Translations under genes and position numbers: made by a program
Assembly (NCBI RefSeq): GCF_031453615.1
Contig: NZ_JAVIZT010000001.1
Span: 1,302,001-1,366,000 of the forward strand
Reading direction: 5' to 3'
From: Microbacterium sp. SORGH_AS_0428
Lineage (GTDB): Bacteria > Actinomycetota > Actinomycetes > Actinomycetales > Microbacteriaceae
Length of the DNA stretch: 64,000 nt
In this document: positions 51,448 through 60,460 of the stretch, one piece after another
Layout: each line of letters begins with the position of its first letter
Numbering within the stretch: position 1 is the first letter of the stretch
The notes under the pieces: generated by a model
Databases searched by the model: none
What the model saw: only the letters and a program-made list of their open reading frames with translations
Told to the model about the DNA's origin: nothing

Positions 51448-52488
51448 TCACGCCTGCGCGATGACGACGGCCAGCACGACGTCGGACTCGACCGTCGTGG
51501 CGGCGACCTCGAGGTCGGGGACGTAGGTCTCGCGGAGCCGATCCGAACTCTGCGCGAACCGCTGTCGGAGTTCGTCAGCCGCAACCTCCGGCGTCGCGAC
51601 AGCGCAGACCATGGCCACTCGACCGGGCCCGATGAGTCCCACCTCGGCCTCGTCCGCGAGCATGCGCGTGCAGGCGTCGACCAGCGCCGTGTTGACCTCG
51701 TCGATGTACTCCTGACCGAACGATTCGCGGATCAGCTCCAGCTCGTCCACGGTCGCCACCCGCCAGGAGACGGCGCCGTGCTCGGCGAGGATCGCCCTGG
51801 CGCGGGCGGCCAGACGGTCTCGCGTGCCCACCTGCTGCACCCGGCGGCTGGCTCGCTCGTCGCGGGCGGCGGCGAGCACCCCGAAGGCCAGGAGGATCAC
51901 CGCGAGCACCCCCGCGATCGTGGTGGGGCCGGTGGCGAAGTACTGCGCATAGACCCCGTCGTACAGACCGTCGATCGCCAGGAAGACCACGCGGCCGACG
52001 GAGTAGAGCGCGTAGCCGATCATCGTCGCCGCGATCGCCAACGTGCCGCTCGTGGCCCGTGCGCGGCCGACCCGCGCCTCGATCGCCGTCAGCGCGCAGC
52101 CCACGATCAGCAGCAGGATCTTGATCCCCGACGAGACCGTCTCCGACAGCAGGATGCTGCACACGAACATCCCGACGCCGCCCGCGATCACGGCCCACAG
52201 GCGCCACTGCCGCCTCTCGTTGAGCGCTCCGACCGCCACCCACAGCAGGGCCGGCGCCAGCACCATCGCGGCGTCGCCGGCGGCGAGGGTCCATACCGCG
52301 TGCTCGAAGGAGAAGTAGATGACGTACAGCAGGCTCGAGAAGACGGCGAACACCGCGGAGGCGGTGGCGATCCCGAGAAAGGATCCCGAACGATAGGAGG
52401 GGCCCCTCACCCAGAGGAAGGCCGCGAGGACGACGAACGTCGCCACGATGCTGACACCCACCAGGGGCAGGCCGGTCATCGCGTTCAT
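51448..52488 (-). CDS. Membrane protein with degenerate GGDEF-like domain
   Basis: A 346-residue protein. Six or seven membrane helices span ~5-205. The C-terminal soluble part (~215-345) has the length and strand-helix order of a GGDEF domain (AILAEHGAVSWRVATVDELE, EVNTALVDACTRMLADEAEV, GLIGPGRVAMVCAV), but the GG(D/E)EF motif is missing, so no diguanylate cyclase activity is expected. Perhaps it is a c-di-GMP- or light/oxygen-insensitive structural relative; assignment is tentative. Convergent with the surface hydrolase gene across a strong terminator. Confidence 0.7.
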   Translation of the reverse strand: MNAMTGLPLVGVSIVATFVVLAAFLWVRGPSYRSGSFLGIATASAVFAVFSSLLYVIYFSFEHAVWTLAAGDAAMVLAPALLWVAVGALNERRQWRLWAVIAGGVGMFVCSILLSETVSSGIKILLLIVGCALTAIEARVGRARATSGTLAIAATMIGYALYSVGRVVFLAIDGLYDGVYAQYFATGPTTIAGVLAVILLAFGVLAAARDERASRRVQQVGTRDRLAARARAILAEHGAVSWRVATVDELELIRESFGQEYIDEVNTALVDACTRMLADEAEVGLIGPGRVAMVCAVATPEVAADELRQRFAQSSDRLRETYVPDLEVAATTVESDVVLAVVIAQA

Positions 52489-52573
52489 GGCCGTCCCTTC
52501 CGCCGCAGGATGAGAACGCCATGCTACGCGGGGGCGGCTCGGGCGTCAGCCGAAGACGGAGAACCCCGTTGTC

Positions 52574-52738
52574 TCACCGCCGGCGCAGCGGCCGGAAACT
52601 GGGGATGGGGATCGGCTTGCTGATCGGGCTCGCCGGCTCGGGCGCCGAAGCGCCGAAGCGCTCCTCGAACTCCCGCCGCACGTCATCCTCGAAATAGTCC
52701 GCGTCGTCGCGGAGATCGTCGTGCTCCTTGATACTCAT
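52574..52738 (-). CDS. Small acidic/basic protein
   Basis: A 54-residue frame with an excellent ribosome binding site: AGGAGG lies 5 nt before the ATG at 52738. The N-terminal half is charged and helical (SIKEHDDLRDDADYFEDDVR, REFEERFG); the C-terminus is Pro-rich and ends FRPLRRR. No family is recognised; soluble. It stands alone between the membrane protein gene and the aminotransferase gene. Confidence 0.7.
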   Translation of the reverse strand: MSIKEHDDLRDDADYFEDDVRREFEERFGASAPEPASPISKPIPIPSFRPLRRR

Positions 52739-52814
52739 GACCGCCTCCTGCTGCGATCACGGTAGGTCGACGGAGGGGGCATGCCACGGGGGTTGCGGAT
52801 CCGCGACGACCCGT

Positions 52815-53967
52815 CTACTCACGCGCGCTCGCGCCCATTGCGGCGACCGCGTCCGCGAGCAGCGGCCGGGGCATCGCGAGCACGAGCCGGAGGAAACCGG
52901 GGGCCGCGCACAGCGCACCGTCGGTCAGCACGACCCCCGCGCGCTCGCGGAAGAAGTCGGCGGGCGCGTCCGGCAGCGCGAGCTCGCGCGCGTCCAGCCA
53001 GGCGAGGTAGGTGCCTTCAGGTGGCGTGTAGCGCACCTCGGGCAGGTGCTGGGCGAGCAGCTCACCCAGCAGCATCCGGTTGCCGTCGAGGTACTCGATC
53101 GTCTCTGCGAGCCAGGACTCCCCCTCCTCGTATGCGGCGATGGATGCGACCACGCCGAGGGTCGAGGCGCCGTGCACGTGGGCGAAACCCACGCGCCGGT
53201 AGATGTCGTCGTCGTTCTGGTTCGAGGTGATGAGCTGTGCCGCCTTCACGCCCGGGATGTTCCACGCCTTCGACGCACTCGTGCCGGTGACGGTGTGCGC
53301 GGCGGTGGCCTCGGAGAGCGAGGCGTACGGCACGTGCGTGGCACCGCCGTACCGCAGCGGCGCGTGGATCTCATCGGCGAAGACCCGGCCGCCGTGACGT
53401 TCGACCACATCGGCGATCCAGCCGAGCTCATCCCGGGTCAGGACGGAGCCGGTCGGATTATGCGGGTTGCACAGCACGAGCGTGCGCGCGCCGGCGGAGA
53501 AACGCGGCGTCGATGCCGTCGATGTCGTGCTCCCAACGCCCGGACACCACGCGGCCCGGCACCGGGATCACCGGGTGCCCGATCGCAGGCAGATACGTGA
53601 GGAACGGCATATAGGCGGGCGTGGGCACGATCACGGGTGAACCGGCCGGCGCGAACGTGCGGACCGCGACGCCCAGCGCCGCCATCACGTCGGCGACGGG
53701 GTGCACGCGCTCGGACGCGATGCGCCACCCGTAAGCGCGCCGCATCCAACTCGCCGTGGCGAGCGCCATCCGCTCGGCGAGCGCCGGCGACAGATACCCG
53801 AGTGTCTCCTCCTCGACCGCCCGGTGCAGCGCAGCGCTCACCACCGGCGCCGTGCCGAAGTCCATCTCAGCCACCCACGCGCCGATCTTGCCCGGATGCA
53901 GGCTCCACTTCCGACTCTCCGGGCGATCGAGCATCTCGCGGCCGCGTTCGTCGTAGGGATGCGTCAC
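52815..53967 (-). pseudogene. PatB/MalY-like class I/II aminotransferase (C-S lyase), frameshifted
   Basis: Two adjacent frames together encode a full PLP fold-type I enzyme. The 5' part (start GTG 53967) holds YDERGREMLDRPESRKWSLH and PVIVPTPAYMPFLTYLPAIG. The 3' part (from ~53500) holds LCNPHNPTGSVLTRDELGWI, DEIHAPLRYGG and the PLP lysine in TGTSASKAWNIPGVKAA. The junction shows one extra A (T on the coding strand) in the AAA at 53500-53502: with two A the reading would continue as DAAF-SAGARTLVLCNP. Intact enzymes are cystathionine beta-lyases or related aminotransferases. Either a pseudogene or a homopolymer sequencing error. Confidence 0.88.
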
Positions 53968-54023
53968 AGATCCGACGCTACCGGTGGCGTGCATCCGACG
54001 TGCCCGGGATGCCGTATTCTGTC

Positions 54024-54135
54024 ATTCAAGCAAGGGGAGTACTCCCGCTCGCGGTCGGCTCGTCAATACGGATCCAACGTCGGATCCCGGGCCGCCGGTC
54101 CCGACCAGCATCGGGGCGGAGGAGACCTTGGCGTC
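54024..54135 (+). promoter_or_regulatory. yybP-ykoY (manganese) riboswitch
   Basis: The leader of the TerC gene has the two hallmark conserved blocks: GGGGAGTA (54034-54041) near the 5' end and GGAGACCTTG (54121-54130) near the 3' end. They are joined by paired segments and closed by a short CAAG/CTTG stem. This matches the yybP-ykoY class (Rfam RF00080), known to bind Mn2+ and to precede terC/alx/mntP genes. TATTCT at ~54014 fits a -10. Most likely it controls terC by Mn2+. Confidence 0.85.
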
Positions 54136-54166
54136 ATGACCGTACGCCCACCCCTTGGAGTTCTCC

Positions 54167-55195
54167 GTGAACGTCACCCCCGCCATCTGGCTCATCACGA
54201 TCGCGATCACGATCGCCTTCTTCGTCTTCGAGTTCTTCGTGCACGTGCGCAAGCCGCACGCTCCCACCATCCGCGAATCCGCCGTCTGGTCGGTCTTCTA
54301 CATCGGCCTGGCGCTGCTGTTCGGGGTCGGGATCGGCATGGTCTCGGGCTGGACCTTCGGCGGCGAGTACTTCGCGGGATACCTCACGGAGAAGGCGCTG
54401 TCGATCGACAACCTCTTCGTCTTCCTCATCATCATGACGGGCTTCGCCGTGCCCAAGGAGTACCAGCAGAAGGTGCTCATGATCGGCATCGTGATCGCGC
54501 TCATCATGCGCGGCGCGTTCATCGCGCTGGGCGCGACCCTCATCGAGAACTACTCGTGGGTGTTCTACATCTTCGGCGCCTTCCTGCTCTACCTGGCCTG
54601 GCAGCAGGCGTTCTCGAGCCACGAGTCCGATCCCTCGAACGGGCGGATCGTCCGTTTCGCGCGCCGCATCCTTCCGGTGCATGACCAGTACCACGGCGAC
54701 CGGCTCACCGTGAAGATCGACGGCAAGCGCTTCGTCACCCCGATGCTCCTGACCATCGTCGCCGTGGGCTTCATCGACCTGGTCTTCGCACTCGACTCGA
54801 TCCCCGCGATCTACGGCCTCACGCAGGAGGCGTACATCGTCTTCACCGCGAACGCCTTCGCTCTGATGGGCCTGCGCCAGCTCTTCTTCCTCATCGGCGG
54901 CCTGCTCGAGCGCCTCGTGTACCTGGCGCAGGGCCTCGCCGTCATCCTGGCCTTCATCGGTGTGAAGCTCGTCTTCCACGCACTCCACGTCAACGAGCTG
55001 CCGTTCATCAACGGCGGCCGGCACATCGAGTGGGTCCCCGAGATCCCGATCTGGTTCTCGCTGCTGTTCATCGGCGCGACGATCGCGGTGGCCACCGTCG
55101 CGAGCCTGCTGAAGACCCGCAACGACCGGCTGAAGGCCGACCGCGACCGGGTGCAGGGCCGCCCCGTCGCCACCGCCGAGGTCGACGAGCACTGA
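54167..55195 (+). CDS. TerC-family membrane protein (Alx type)
   Basis: A 342-residue protein with nine or so membrane helices. Conserved acidic residues are in LTEKALSIDNLFVFLIIM and GFIDLVFALDSIPAI, the metal-site pairs of TerC proteins. Members export or load Mn2+ onto exported proteins, and some are linked to tellurite resistance. GTG 54167 is the start, with GGAG 6 nt upstream; the TTG at 54155 is part of that site. The Mn riboswitch directly upstream strongly supports a manganese homeostasis role. Confidence 0.93.
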   Translation: MNVTPAIWLITIAITIAFFVFEFFVHVRKPHAPTIRESAVWSVFYIGLALLFGVGIGMVSGWTFGGEYFAGYLTEKALSIDNLFVFLIIMTGFAVPKEYQQKVLMIGIVIALIMRGAFIALGATLIENYSWVFYIFGAFLLYLAWQQAFSSHESDPSNGRIVRFARRILPVHDQYHGDRLTVKIDGKRFVTPMLLTIVAVGFIDLVFALDSIPAIYGLTQEAYIVFTANAFALMGLRQLFFLIGGLLERLVYLAQGLAVILAFIGVKLVFHALHVNELPFINGGRHIEWVPEIPIWFSLLFIGATIAVATVASLLKTRNDRLKADRDRVQGRPVATAEVDEH

Positions 55196-55216
55196 GCTCG
55201 CGGGTGCGACGCCGCG

Positions 55217-56069
55217 TCAGAGCGGGCAGGTCTCGAAGGCGTAGTCCGCATCCCCCGGCGTCGTGAGGTCGCGATCGCGCAGCACGAGGGATGCGGGTAT
55301 CGCCGCGTCGGCGCACAGCTCATCGAACGGCCGGTCGATCGCGTCGGTGTACTCGATCGCGACCACGGCGTCGCCGTAGACGTCGGTGTAGGCCGCGCAC
55401 TCGTCGTAGTACGCGCACTCCTCCACCACGGCGAAGTCGAAGCCGGCCTCGGCGCGCAGACGCCCCGCATCCTCCGCCGCGTTCTTCTGACCCGCCGCAA
55501 GGCCCGCGCGATGCGCCCGCTCGACGAGCAGCGTCGCGAGCGCGAGGTTGTGGTCGACGGTGAGGAGATCGCCGGAGCGGGTGTAGGTGTCGAGGTTGTC
55601 GAACTCGACCGCCGCGTAGCCCGCCGCCGCACAGTCGTCGATCCACTCTCCGACGCGCGCCGCGATGGCCTGACGAGCCTCGTCCGACCGGGTGTCGAGG
55701 AGCGCTTCGTCGGGCCAGTCGGGATCCATCACGTCCGCACCGTCCCGCCGCAGGACGAGCTCGTCGGGCCACTCGTCGCGCTCGCCCGGCTGCGTCTGGA
55801 AGGCGTTGAGGTAGCAGATCGAGTACACGCCGGGCGCGGGCGCGGCCGTGCGGTCACGGGCGACGATCCCCACCCGCGGATCCGGCGGATACGCGCCGCC
55901 GAGCTGATAGTCGGCGGGCGTTCCGGCGGGCGGCGACCACATCACCGACCCGGGGCTCTGGCCCGAAGCCGACTCGCTCGCACACCCGGCCATGGCGGCG
56001 AGGCGCGACAGCGATCGCGCCGGCGGCGAGCACCCGCACCGGCGCGGACGCAGCGCGGCGGCTCGTCAT
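55217..56069 (-). pseudogene. GH114-like (endo-alpha-1,4-polygalactosaminidase) lipoprotein, frameshifted in the signal peptide
   Basis: The mature region (258 residues open from 55993) has GVYSICYLNAFQTQPGERDE, then YAAVEFDNLDTY, AGQKNAAEDAGRL and FDFAVVEECAYYDECA, as in GH114 TIM-barrel enzymes that cleave poly-alpha-1,4-galactosamine. Upstream, ATG 56069 starts TSRRAASAPVRVLAAGAIAV, a signal peptide in another frame. Removing one base of the GG at 56002-56003 would join them as ..AIAVA-LAAMAGC, a perfect lipobox. The ATG overlaps the response regulator stop (ATGA), so the gene was clearly designed to start there. The extra base disrupts export unless it is a sequencing error; the short ATG at 55993 would give a protein without a usable signal peptide. 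Confidence 0.88.
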
Positions 56070-56431
56070 GAGGCGAGCAGGGCCCCCACCCGTGCGACGA
56101 GCTCGCGCGGCGAGAAAGGCTTCGTCATGAAGTCGTCCGCGCCGGCCGAGAACGCGCGCGCGATGTCCTCGTCCTGCGCCCGAGCGGTGAGCATCATGAT
56201 GCGCGTGCTCGCGAATGACGCATCGCCGCGGAGCTCTGCACACACCTCCAGACCGGTGCGGTGGGGCATCATCCAGTCCAGGATGACGAGGGAGGGACGC
56301 GCGTCACGCGCGGCGACGAGACCCTGCTCACCGTCGGGGGCCACCGCGACCTCGTGTCCCGAGGCCGCCAGGCGATGCTGGATCAGCTGCGCCACGTCGG
56401 CGTCGTCTTCGACGACCAGAATGCTCGCCAC
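56066..56431 (-). CDS. Single-domain response regulator (CheY-like)
   Basis: A 121-residue REC domain only. The acidic pocket is in ILVVEDDADVAQLIQHRLA, the phospho-Asp in LVILDWMMPHRTGLEV (~residue 53), Thr in IMMLTARAQDE, and Lys in DDFMTKPFSPRELVARV. With no output domain it must act by protein contact. The start is GTG 56431 with GAGGAGG upstream. It overlaps the GH114-like lipoprotein gene and is divergent from the MASE1 sensor kinase, the most likely partner. Confidence 0.9.
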   Translation of the reverse strand: MASILVVEDDADVAQLIQHRLAASGHEVAVAPDGEQGLVAARDARPSLVILDWMMPHRTGLEVCAELRGDASFASTRIMMLTARAQDEDIARAFSAGADDFMTKPFSPRELVARVGALLAS

Positions 56432-56500
56432 GGCCGCCACCTCCTCGCGACCCTTGTCTCGTGTACGGGGCGGGCGCCGCCGAGAGGGTACGTTCACAGT

Positions 56501-58489
56501 ATGAAGGCTGGCGCCCCGTTCGCGACACTCGGCGCCCCGCCACGGACCACGTGGATCCCCCCGTGGTGGAGTTGGCCGATCGCCGCTGTCGTCATCGGTG
56601 CCCTGGGCCTCTCGGGGACGATCTTCACTCCTCCGGGCGGCAGCGCCGCCGCGTGGTGGCCGGCCGCGGGAGCGGCCGCCCTGTTCGCGCTGCTCAGTCC
56701 ACCGCGCCGGCGCGGCGCCTTCGTTCTGCTCGTCCTCGTCGTGACGGTGATCCCCAACCTCGTCTACGGCCGTTCCCTCGCGGTGGCCGTCGGCTATGCG
56801 CTGGCGAACGCCCTGGAGATCGCGGCACTGCTCGCCGTGCTGGCGATCTGGGGCTACCGCGGCGCCAACGCCTTCGTGCTGCACCGCACGCGCGAGGCGC
56901 TCGTCCTCGTGGTCGCCGGCCTCACGGGCGCGCTCGTGGCCGCGCTGGTCGCCGCCACCACGGCCGCGCTGCTCGGCGGCGGCGACTTCTCGGCGACCGC
57001 GCTGAGCGTGTTCCCCTCCCATGCGGCGGCCGTGCTTCTGATCGCTCCGTTCGCCTGCATCCCGCCGATCTCCGGCTCCGCGCCCGTGCCGCGCTGGGAA
57101 GTCGTGCTGCAGCCCGTCCTCCTGGTGGGCGTGCTCGCGTTCGTCGCCTTCCCCCGCGTCGAGATCCCCCTCACCTTCCTGCCGTTCATGATCATCGCGT
57201 GGGGATGCCTGCGCCTGCCTTTCGTGGCCTCCCTCATCGAAGTGCTGGTCGCCGGCATCGCGATCCTCATGGTCACCCTGGCCGGGCGGGGGCCCTTCGC
57301 GCTCGGACTCTCCCCGGCTGAGCGCGCGATCACCGTCGAGATCTTCCTCATCGCCTTGGCGACGGTGTCACTCCTGCTGCTCACCGCGCGCGCGGAGCAG
57401 CAGGAGACGGCGCGTGTGGCCGAGCGCACGAGTCACCTGCTCTCGGGCGGTCTGGTCGAGACCGAAGTGGGGCTCGCCGTGGCGCGGCGCGCAGGGGAGA
57501 GCACCGAGCTGCTGTGGGCGAACGCTGCCGCGCGATCCATGATCGTCCTGGAACTCGACGGTGACGACTGGGCGGGCCCCCTCGAACACGTCGCGCGGCA
57601 TGCCAGTCGCGACGGCGTCGAGCGTGTGCACACGGACGGAGACACGTCACTGCGTCTGGTTGCCAACCCGATCGAGAACGATCCCGGGATGTTCGCCGTC
57701 CAGCTGCTCGACGTGTCGAGCACCGTGCGCATGATCCACGCGCGCGCGGACGCCGAACGCGAGCGCGCCGCGGCCACCGAGCTGCGGGCCGACCTCCGGC
57801 GGCAGCGCGACGACTTCATCTCGACCACGAGTCACGAGCTTCGCACGCCCTTGACCAACGTGCTGGGCTACGCCGAGCTTCTCGAGGAGTCGCCCGTGCT
57901 GACCGCTCTCGAACGCGACTGGGTCGCCCGCATCCGGCGGAACGGACTACGTCTGTCGGATCTCGTTGAGGATCTGCTGATGGTCGGCGGGGCCCATGCG
58001 ACGCCCGCGAGCCCCGGCGAGCAGCACACGCTCTCGACCCGTTCCGTGGTGGCGGCGATCGTCGCCTCGCACGGCGCCGCGGCCGACGAGAAGCGGCTGC
58101 GCCTCGAGATCGACATCGATGCCGGAACGAACGTGCACGGAGTTCCCGCCGACATCCATCGCTCTCTCGGAGCGCTGCTCACCAACGCGATCCTGTTCAC
58201 GCCGGCCGACGGGGACGTGCTGGTGCGCGTGCGCGAAGACGGTGGGATCACCGAGTTCTCGGTCAGCGACAGCGGGCCCGGCATGAGCGATGCCGACCGC
58301 GACCGCGCCTTCGAGCGCTTCTTCCGGGCCGCGGAGGCGGAACAGTCCGGCGCGCCCGGTGTCGGCCTCGGACTGTCCATCGCGCGGCGCCTCGCGCATC
58401 GGAACGGCGGGACGCTGGAACTCGTCTCCCCTGCGTCCGGCGGCCTGCGTGCGGTGCTGCGGCTGCCGGCGGCGCCGCGCCACGCCTGA
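56501..58489 (+). CDS. MASE1-type membrane sensor histidine kinase
   Basis: A 662-residue protein. Eight or nine membrane helices of the MASE1 kind (~20-310; WPAAGAAALFALLSPPRRRG and LVVTVIPNLVYGRSLAVAVG) precede a PAS-like region (~325-430). The HisKA box has FISTTSHELRTPLTNVLGYA and the HATPase domain (~545-655) has LLTNAILFTPADGDVL, DSGPGMSDADRDRAFERF and GVGLGLSIARRLA. TACGTT lies 6 nt before the ATG (leaderless). Divergent from the CheY-like gene, 69 nt between starts, so they probably form one signalling pair. Confidence 0.92.
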   Translation: MKAGAPFATLGAPPRTTWIPPWWSWPIAAVVIGALGLSGTIFTPPGGSAAAWWPAAGAAALFALLSPPRRRGAFVLLVLVVTVIPNLVYGRSLAVAVGYALANALEIAALLAVLAIWGYRGANAFVLHRTREALVLVVAGLTGALVAALVAATTAALLGGGDFSATALSVFPSHAAAVLLIAPFACIPPISGSAPVPRWEVVLQPVLLVGVLAFVAFPRVEIPLTFLPFMIIAWGCLRLPFVASLIEVLVAGIAILMVTLAGRGPFALGLSPAERAITVEIFLIALATVSLLLLTARAEQQETARVAERTSHLLSGGLVETEVGLAVARRAGESTELLWANAAARSMIVLELDGDDWAGPLEHVARHASRDGVERVHTDGDTSLRLVANPIENDPGMFAVQLLDVSSTVRMIHARADAERERAAATELRADLRRQRDDFISTTSHELRTPLTNVLGYAELLEESPVLTALERDWVARIRRNGLRLSDLVEDLLMVGGAHATPASPGEQHTLSTRSVVAAIVASHGAAADEKRLRLEIDIDAGTNVHGVPADIHRSLGALLTNAILFTPADGDVLVRVREDGGITEFSVSDSGPGMSDADRDRAFERFFRAAEAEQSGAPGVGLGLSIARRLAHRNGGTLELVSPASGGLRAVLRLPAAPRHA

Positions 58490-58516
58490 GCATCGCGCAT
58501 CCACCCCTCGCGCGGT

Positions 58517-60277
58517 TCAAGCGACGGGCAGCGGTACCCGCGCCTCGAGCACGACGTCGCGGCCCCGCTGGAACAGATGCGCGCCGCCCAGGTTGGCGAT
58601 GCCTCGGCCCGCCGTCAGGGGCAGCGCCGAGCCGAGGCGCCCCGGCGATGACACCTCCACGCGCAGCTCAGGGGCATCCGGGGCTTGGTGGGTCACCTCG
58701 AGTGTCGCCTGCCTCGCACCAGAGTGCTTGACCGCGTTGAGGAAGCCCTCGCTCGCGATGTCCACGACACGGCGCGTCACGTCCTCGCGCCCCAGCGCGA
58801 TCCGCGCCTCGTCGTCGATGTCGCTGGAGATCTCCAGCACATGCGACCACGTCTCGATCATCTGGGCGAGAGCGTCCGACGGCGCGATCGGCGCTGTCGC
58901 GGCCTGCGTCGGCGCGGTGCCCTCGATCTCCGCGAGGGCCAGCGTGATCGTCGCCGCGAAGGCATCCAGCTCCTCGACGGTCGCCGCGCGCTCGTCCACC
59001 GTCGCGGCGAACAGCACGCACCTCCCCTGTACCCGACCGTGCAGCTGCTCTGCCGCGGCGCGCAGTTCGAGACGAGCGCGCGTCGTGCGCGCCGCCACCG
59101 CATCCGTCTGCGCGGCCAGAGCGCGCGACAGGCGACGCGTCTGCACGATCGCGCTGTGGATCGCGTCAGAGGAGACACCGATGATGGCCGCGAGCAGGGG
59201 AAAGGCGAGGATCGGAACGAGTGCCGTCGGCAGCGTCTGAGGCGCCAGGAGGATTGCGGCGGAGGAGAAGAGCACCCCCGTCGCGAACCAGGCGAACAGG
59301 ATGGCGCCGCCGCGCGCAGTGGCCGAGCGGCGACGCGACGAGCGACGGGCGACCGCGTCGGCGACGAAGCCGCAGGCGAAGACGAGCACGACGGCGAACA
59401 GGGCGAGCGCGGTCGAGACCGTCGTCAGCGTGTAGGGAAGGCTGCCGACCGCGTAGGCGATGCTGACGACGACCGGGCTCGGCGGACGCAGCCGCGCCAG
59501 CAGCGGGCGCCGGGCAGGGGCGGGCACCGCCACGGGGCCGGTCCCTGCCCGGATCTCGGACATCGGCAGCGCCGCCTCGTCCTCGAGATCGTGACTGACC
59601 GCACGGACCGATTGCGAGAACCCGCTCACGTCGTCGAATCCGGGGCTGGTCGCCACCAACTGCGCGAGCTCGGTGCGCAGCCTCGCGATCTGCCCGTGCA
59701 GCAGGATGCGGCTGCGCCGCGCGTAGGCGTCGGCGCGACGGTCGGCCTCGCTCAGGTCGGACAGCGCGACCCGCAGGCGCGCGCTCGCGTCGCGGGTCGC
59801 CTCGTAGGCGACCGTCGCCGTGGCGACGAGGGAGAGCACGATGAGCCAGATCACCACGTTCGTCGTGATGCGCTCGACCCAGGACCCCGTGCTGGGCTCG
59901 TGCAGCAGCAGGAAGCCGGCGGCGTCGTTGAGCAGAGGACGCGCCGCGCCGACGCCGACCACCGCGGCGAGCACGAGAAGGGCCCGCCAGCGACGGCGCC
60001 GCATCCGACGCTCGGCCCACGCCACCGGCAGCACGAGCACCACCAGCAGCGCCCAGACGAGAACCGAGATGGCGATGGCGGGCAGGAACTCCACCGTTGA
60101 GTCCACGGACCGGTAGGCGCCGAGCACCGTCACCGCGATCAGGAGCGAGACGGCAGCGCTCCATCCGCTGAAGAAGCGGCCGCTGGTGAGGGTCCCCCAC
60201 CAGATACGAGCCACGCGTCGCGCACTTGCGACGACACCGCCGCGGCGGGTCTCGGCGTATGTGCGGGCAGGCGTCAT
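58517..60277 (-). CDS. Membrane protein with histidine-kinase-like ATPase domain
   Basis: A 586-residue protein. Two groups of membrane helices (~35-155 and ~265-365) enclose a cytoplasmic coiled region (~160-255). The C-terminal part (~410-580) has a dimerisation-like helix region and a HATPase fold with FLNAVKHSGARQATLEVTHQ (N box) and GRGIANLGGAHLFQ (G box), as in NarL-partner kinases. No clear phospho-His motif of the HisKA_3 type is visible, so it may be a degenerate or atypical kinase. Convergent with the MASE1 kinase; no adjacent LuxR-type regulator. Confidence 0.75.
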   Translation of the reverse strand: MTPARTYAETRRGGVVASARRVARIWWGTLTSGRFFSGWSAAVSLLIAVTVLGAYRSVDSTVEFLPAIAISVLVWALLVVLVLPVAWAERRMRRRRWRALLVLAAVVGVGAARPLLNDAAGFLLLHEPSTGSWVERITTNVVIWLIVLSLVATATVAYEATRDASARLRVALSDLSEADRRADAYARRSRILLHGQIARLRTELAQLVATSPGFDDVSGFSQSVRAVSHDLEDEAALPMSEIRAGTGPVAVPAPARRPLLARLRPPSPVVVSIAYAVGSLPYTLTTVSTALALFAVVLVFACGFVADAVARRSSRRRSATARGGAILFAWFATGVLFSSAAILLAPQTLPTALVPILAFPLLAAIIGVSSDAIHSAIVQTRRLSRALAAQTDAVAARTTRARLELRAAAEQLHGRVQGRCVLFAATVDERAATVEELDAFAATITLALAEIEGTAPTQAATAPIAPSDALAQMIETWSHVLEISSDIDDEARIALGREDVTRRVVDIASEGFLNAVKHSGARQATLEVTHQAPDAPELRVEVSSPGRLGSALPLTAGRGIANLGGAHLFQRGRDVVLEARVPLPVA

Positions 60278-60460
60278 CGCCGGTTCCGTCCGGTCACGTC
60301 GTCGCTCGACGCAGTCGACGACACGGAATCTCCGCGCACCATCGATCTCATAGATCCCCTCAGGCCGTCGGGTCGACCTGCTTTGCGCGACTACTGTACC
60401 CAGCGCGACGCAGGAAGGGGCGTCACGGGGCCTCTTTTGCGCGCGACGTCGGGGTCGCGT

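Noticed and set aside
51448..52488. Active diguanylate cyclase
   Set aside because: The GG(D/E)EF motif and metal-binding residues are absent.
54155..54166. TTG start for TerC at 54155
   Set aside because: TTGGAG here is better explained as the ribosome binding site for GTG 54167.
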